Positions 7,801 to 11,189 of a stretch of DNA of 11,189 nt are shown here, piece after piece; position 1 is the stretch's first letter, and the number at the start of each line of letters is the position of its first letter. Under the pieces are notes generated by a model. That model saw only the letters and a program-made list of their open reading frames with translations. It was not told the origin of the DNA and ran no database searches. The stretch lies in NCBI GenBank assembly GCA_036939355.1, contig JALLAP010000656.1, forward strand, positions 1 to 11,189, written 5' to 3'. The stretch is from Thalassiosira profunda (lineage: Eukaryota; Bacillariophyta; Thalassiosirophyceae; Thalassiosirales; Thalassiosiraceae). The position numbers were made by a program, and so were the translations under genes.

Positions 7801-8844
7801 TCAGATTGATGCCCTGCAGGTGAAAGCCAAAGAATACCTCGATGGCTCAGAGGATCCGAGTACAGGAGAGGTATCCAGAACGAAGGTGTCAGCTGCTGGG
7901 CGATTCCTCTTCTTCTCCCTGATCATTGCAAATGTCGCCGCCGTCATCCTGGAGTCTATACCCGAGATAGACAAAGCCGTTGGAAATGCGGCCGGCAACT
8001 TCTTCGATGTCTTCGAGGCCTGGTCAGTGCTCTTCTTCACCATTGATTATATCCTTCGACTGTTCTCTGCGAGAAAGAGCCGGGAAGCTCTGTACTCGCC
8101 TTGGGTCTACGCCATCACGTTCTTCGGCATCGTGGACCTAGTATCCGTTTTGCCGTGGTACATTCAAGTTGTCTTGGCCAAAACTGGCCACGCGATCAGC
8201 GGGGACGAAGCCAAGGTCTTCCGCATATTCAGGATCTTCCGCGTCTTACAGTTGGAAGACTTTGTCATTGCCTTCTCCAAGGTGAGTTGGCATTGCCTTG
8301 CATGTTCCGTGAGACATACTCATAACCGGCACTCACACACATCGTTCATTCTACGTAGCTGGACAACGTCTTCAGAGCCTCCAAGGATGTGTTAAAAGCG
8401 ACGGGCTTGATGGCAATCATCATCTGGGTCGGATCAAGTGCTCTGTTCTTCATATTTGAGGAGAACAACCCGAATTTCCGCCAATGCGATGCGTCTGTCC
8501 CGCCCGTTGGGACCGAGAAGGCGCCAGGATGCTACGATTTTGAGTCCACTTTGGCGTGCAATGAGTTTTATCCCGGCATGTGCAGCCAAGCCGTCTTCAC
8601 GTGTATGCCCAACGCCCTATTCTTCGTTGCAGTATTTCTTGGGGGCGAGTGGGGCGTTGTTGATTTCACCTGGCCAGGGAAGCTGGTGTGTATGTTTCTG
8701 TGCGTTGCCGGTATTGCCATTTACTCCATCCCTGTGGGTACTCTCTTCGACTCCTTTGGAGCGGTGGTTGGTTTGAGCGAAGATGAGGAAGAAGAGGAGG
8801 AGGGAGGAGAAGAGAGTCCTCTACTGGGCCTAAAATCTAATTGA
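4868..8844 (+). CDS. four-repeat voltage-gated cation channel with non-potassium E/E/D/E filter
   Basis: A 1268-residue membrane protein from exons 4868-5569, 5663-8281 and 8359-8844 (introns 93 and 77 bp, both GTGAGT donors, both phase 0). The joins restore an aligned S5 in repeat I and the S4-S5 linker in repeat IV. Four repeats each have S1-S6 plus a pore loop, at about residues 45-355, 400-625, 660-910 and 970-1240. S2 and S3 acids are kept in all (D130/D163, E454/D486, E715/D751, D1029/D1059). S4 charges are R189-R192-R195-K198, K512-H515-K518-K521, R777-R780-R783-K786 and R1088-R1091-R1094-Q1097. S6 ends PVGVLASGF, PIGILGAGF, PSGVIASGF and PVGTLFDSF, as in bacterial Kv channels. TVGYGD is absent; the filters are LFGEF, LSGEC, LTGDF and LGGEW (E316, E588, D873, E1204). 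A cation channel permeable to Ca or Na is inferred. ATG 4868 is assumed; ATG 4796 would add 24 residues. Confidence 0.9.
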
Positions 8845-8862
8845 TTGTATCCGAAGGTGACC
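8845..8862. other. 18-bp gap between convergent stop codons
   Basis: The channel TGA (8842-8844) and the fused Men protein TGA (complement of 8863-8865) are only 18 bases apart. The 3' untranslated regions must extend into the opposite gene's coding sequence. Confidence 0.85.
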
Positions 8863-11189
8863 TCATTTCAGCGCCTCTTCCAACGCATTTGCACGGCCCT
8901 CGACGGCGCCAAACAATGCATCTCCCAGCTCATGGTCTCCGCGCTCCAGGGCCAAATCCGCCTTGACGACATCTCGGAACATTTCCAGACTCCACTTGAG
9001 AAGCTTGTTCTGCAAAAACTCTTGCACCATCGGTATGCCGTTGAACAACGACACCAAAATGTAGGGCATGATGATACTCATCTTCAGTTTCATCAAACAG
9101 GAATCGTCTGCGGTTGGTTCGAACTCCACCACTCCTCTGTTTTTTAGCCCTGAGGTGGACTCCCACGCAATTCCCTTCGGTTCTGTGAGGACTTGGCTTT
9201 TGGCCTTCCAACTGAACTTGACGCCGCGAATGTTCAAGTTCCACTCTGTCAAGCCAGGACTCTCGTCCAGGTACGTCACTGAATTGAGCCACGGGGACCA
9301 GCGCGACATTTGTGGCAGGTCCGTAAATCTGGAGCTTGCAACTCCGTCAGAGAATGGCAGCGGCAGAGACACTGATACTGTAATGTCTCTGCCGGATGTG
9401 GATGCCGTCGTGGCAAGGAAGCTATCTGACTCTGTCGACATGACTGCAGGTTCTCCGGTCGATGCAGTTTCGTAGGTTGGCAGTCGGTCGCTCATTTCGT
9501 CGAGACTCAGCCCATAGAGAGCCCTCGAAAGCGATGGTACGTTGAGCAGCCCATCCTTATTCACATACGATTCGAAAGGAGGAGACAGCGTGTCGCCCCG
9601 GAGCATGTCAAAGGTGCCCAGACCATGCGCAAACCGTGCCACGTTCGTCGAGTATGGAGAGTTGTCCGCCACAGCCGCAAGGATGGCCGTGTACGCCAAG
9701 CCAATGCCAGAATCAAACGAGGAAGAGAACACAGGGCTGATCTGGAATTCTTCCTGGGCGAGCTCAGCCAATTGCATCGAAAGCTCAAGCCCGAGCAGGG
9801 CCGGCTTCAGCACGAATGCTGCACAGCTTGTTTGGCCAGCATTTTCTCCACCAAACACTGCTCTCAAGTCTGCTGCAATAGCATCAAAGTCAGAGCCGCG
9901 AGCCCCGGCTAGATCCGCCAGGCTCTCATCCAGCGCATATTTGATGCCTCCACTGCTGGCAAATGCTTCCAATGCTGCCACTTGACCACCGAGACTCCAT
10001 TCGCCATCAACAAGTTGCCGTTCGAGTGGTTCTTCAATGAACTCGATTGAACTCAAAGCAGACTCGTCGGCTCTTTTGAGCTCATCGACGAAACCTTGGG
10101 CAGATTCAACGTCCCAAGCTCTGTTTGCATCTGCTCTCAGCCTGGGGTTTCGTAGGGTTGATGACGATTGCTTGACTTGTATCAAATGAAGCGCATCCGC
10201 GGCCGAGTCTCTGTGACCCACTTTAACCTTCACACTTGGAAAGGATATCTTGCCGTCCAGCTTTGCGGTATTTTCTCCCCTTGTGACAAGCCCATTGATT
10301 GGCAATTGGCTGAACGACGATCGCGGCACTGTGTCTGCTCCCCGCCCATTGGCAGCTAGTGCTTGAGGCAGTGGCATTCCGTAGAGTTGCGCACTCAGAG
10401 ATAGTATGGCCATCTCCAGCCCGGACGAAACAGATGGCGCTGCTGTTGCTCTCTCGATACTTGCCATCTCGAAGATGGAATCAATGCACTTGGCCAGAGA
10501 GCCATCGAGGGACAGTATTTGCGCTGCATCGAACTCGGGCAATCCTTCGAAGTCGTTTGAGGAGAGCGCGTCCTTTATCAACTGCAGTTGTCGCCCTGAC
10601 TCCTCCAACGACTCTGCGTGAAGTCCCTCCAGCGGCGATACTTCGCCAACGCCCACTGCCATGCCATCTCTGGAGGCGACACTGAGGATGAAACCTTCTC
10701 GCTTCTTGAGCTCGCTCCCAAGTCGAGCACTGTCGCCCCATCCAATGTCCTGCACTCCCTTCTCGGTTTCGTCGTCCGCTCCAATTGTTATGCTGAAGGC
10801 TTCGTACTCCAGGATGCCCACTCGGTGTAACTGCGCAGGAGCGGTGGCGTCCTCATCGACTATCAAAACGCGCTTGGTCTCGAGCTTGGGAGATTCCTGA
10901 CGTGATCTATGGATGGCATCTATCGCAGCTTCGTTCTCTTCGACGACCTCGCCAGTGACAAATCCGCTAACGATGGAGGCAATCTTCTCAGGCTCTTCTA
11001 CGAGAAGGGCGTGCCCCGCGTTGGGTAGCTCGACGTATCTAGCGATTCCTTGCATCCCTCTCCAAGAGCGGCCGATGCCGGAATACTTTTTATCCAGTCC
11101 GCCGGCAACAAAAAGCGTCTTTGACGGGACAGCAGCCTTCCAGTCATCTTGGGCCGCCAGGGATGGCGAGCACCCATAAAGGACAGAAG
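8863..11189 (-). CDS. MenH-MenC-SRPBCC fusion protein of phylloquinone biosynthesis, 5' end outside window
   Basis: 774 codons stay open from the right window edge (codon phase ending at 11187) to the stop at 8863, with no intron needed. Visible residues 1-80 are the C-terminal end of an alpha/beta hydrolase like MenH (SHCHC synthase): SKTLFVAGGLDKKYSGIG and the catalytic-His segment VELPNAGHALLVEEPE. Residues about 125-535 are MenC, o-succinylbenzoate synthase of the enolase superfamily. Its KxK pair is K320/K322, its metal ligands are D353 (RADANRAW), E385 (IEEP) and D420 (ALDES), and the second Lys is K461 (VLKP). All are present, so it should be active. Residues about 600-750 form an SRPBCC cyclase/dehydrase-like domain (PQMSRWSPWLNSVTYLDES, GIAWESTSGLKNRGVVEF) of a type I associate with cyanobacteria. 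In plants, PHYLLO fuses MenF-MenD-MenC-MenH; here MenH precedes MenC. MenF/MenD and a plastid presequence may lie upstream. Confidence 0.9.
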   Translation of the reverse strand, partial: SVLYGCSPSLAAQDDWKAAVPSKTLFVAGGLDKKYSGIGRSWRGMQGIARYVELPNAGHALLVEEPEKIASIVSGFVTGEVVEENEAAIDAIHRSRQESPKLETKRVLIVDEDATAPAQLHRVGILEYEAFSITIGADDETEKGVQDIGWGDSARLGSELKKREGFILSVASRDGMAVGVGEVSPLEGLHAESLEESGRQLQLIKDALSSNDFEGLPEFDAAQILSLDGSLAKCIDSIFEMASIERATAAPSVSSGLEMAILSLSAQLYGMPLPQALAANGRGADTVPRSSFSQLPINGLVTRGENTAKLDGKISFPSVKVKVGHRDSAADALHLIQVKQSSSTLRNPRLRADANRAWDVESAQGFVDELKRADESALSSIEFIEEPLERQLVDGEWSLGGQVAALEAFASSGGIKYALDESLADLAGARGSDFDAIAADLRAVFGGENAGQTSCAAFVLKPALLGLELSMQLAELAQEEFQISPVFSSSFDSGIGLAYTAILAAVADNSPYSTNVARFAHGLGTFDMLRGDTLSPPFESYVNKDGLLNVPSLSRALYGLSLDEMSDRLPTYETASTGEPAVMSTESDSFLATTASTSGRDITVSVSLPLPFSDGVASSRFTDLPQMSRWSPWLNSVTYLDESPGLTEWNLNIRGVKFSWKAKSQVLTEPKGIAWESTSGLKNRGVVEFEPTADDSCLMKLKMSIIMPYILVSLFNGIPMVQEFLQNKLLKWSLEMFRDVVKADLALERGDHELGDALFGAVEGRANALEEALK

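Noticed and set aside
4868..8844. Calling the channel a potassium channel because of its Kv-like S6 and voltage sensors
   Set aside because: None of the four pores contains TVGYGD or a close variant, so potassium selectivity is not supported.
1..11189. Prokaryotic systems, CRISPR arrays, tRNA or rRNA genes
   Set aside because: No direct-repeat/spacer arrays, tRNA cloverleaf or rRNA segments were seen, and spliced genes show the DNA is eukaryotic.

Overview
The window looks like nuclear DNA from a photosynthetic eukaryote, most likely a stramenopile alga (diatom, pelagophyte or relative). Genes are split by short GT-AG introns of about 77-126 bp, four of five with a GTGAGT donor. The NAD(P)HX epimerase carries a signal peptide followed by an AF/P motif like the plastid-targeting motif of algae with red secondary plastids. 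A MYND-RING-Sel1 protein belongs to a type I know as expanded in diatoms, and a nuclear fused vitamin K pathway protein is present. The lineage is an inference from these features.

Layout, left to right. A small two-helix membrane protein (188-436, minus) diverges from NAXE (591-2136, plus), whose last exon exists in two tandem, diverged versions with different C-termini. Next comes a 247-bp non-autonomous inverted-repeat element (2225-2471) flanked by a perfect 7-bp direct repeat. It is followed by the MYND-RING-Sel1 gene (2712-3693, plus, one intron). A cupin gene (3927-4529 or 4565, minus) converges on it. A 300-bp interval with a tandemly duplicated segment (4713-4860) leads into a 1268-residue ion channel (4868-8844, plus, two introns). 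The right end is a 5'-incomplete gene (8863-11189, minus) that fuses a MenH-type hydrolase end, a complete MenC (o-succinylbenzoate synthase) and an SRPBCC cyclase/dehydrase-like domain. Its stop codon lies only 18 bp from that of the channel.

The most striking item is the channel. It has four complete six-helix voltage-sensor/pore repeats in one chain. The sequence style is that of bacterial Kv channels (S6 ending PVGxLxSGF), yet none of the four pores has the TVGYGD potassium filter. Each carries an L-x-G-[E/D]-aromatic/Cys motif instead, giving an E/E/D/E ring like that of four-domain calcium channels. Repeat II has an arginine-free Lys/His S4. The MenH-MenC-SRPBCC fusion and the duplicated NAXE terminal exon are the next most interesting points.

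The genes do not form one pathway. Two of them (NAXE and the MenH-MenC fusion) fit plastid or cofactor metabolism. Exon joins were deduced by eye from reading frame, splice signals and family conservation, without transcript data.
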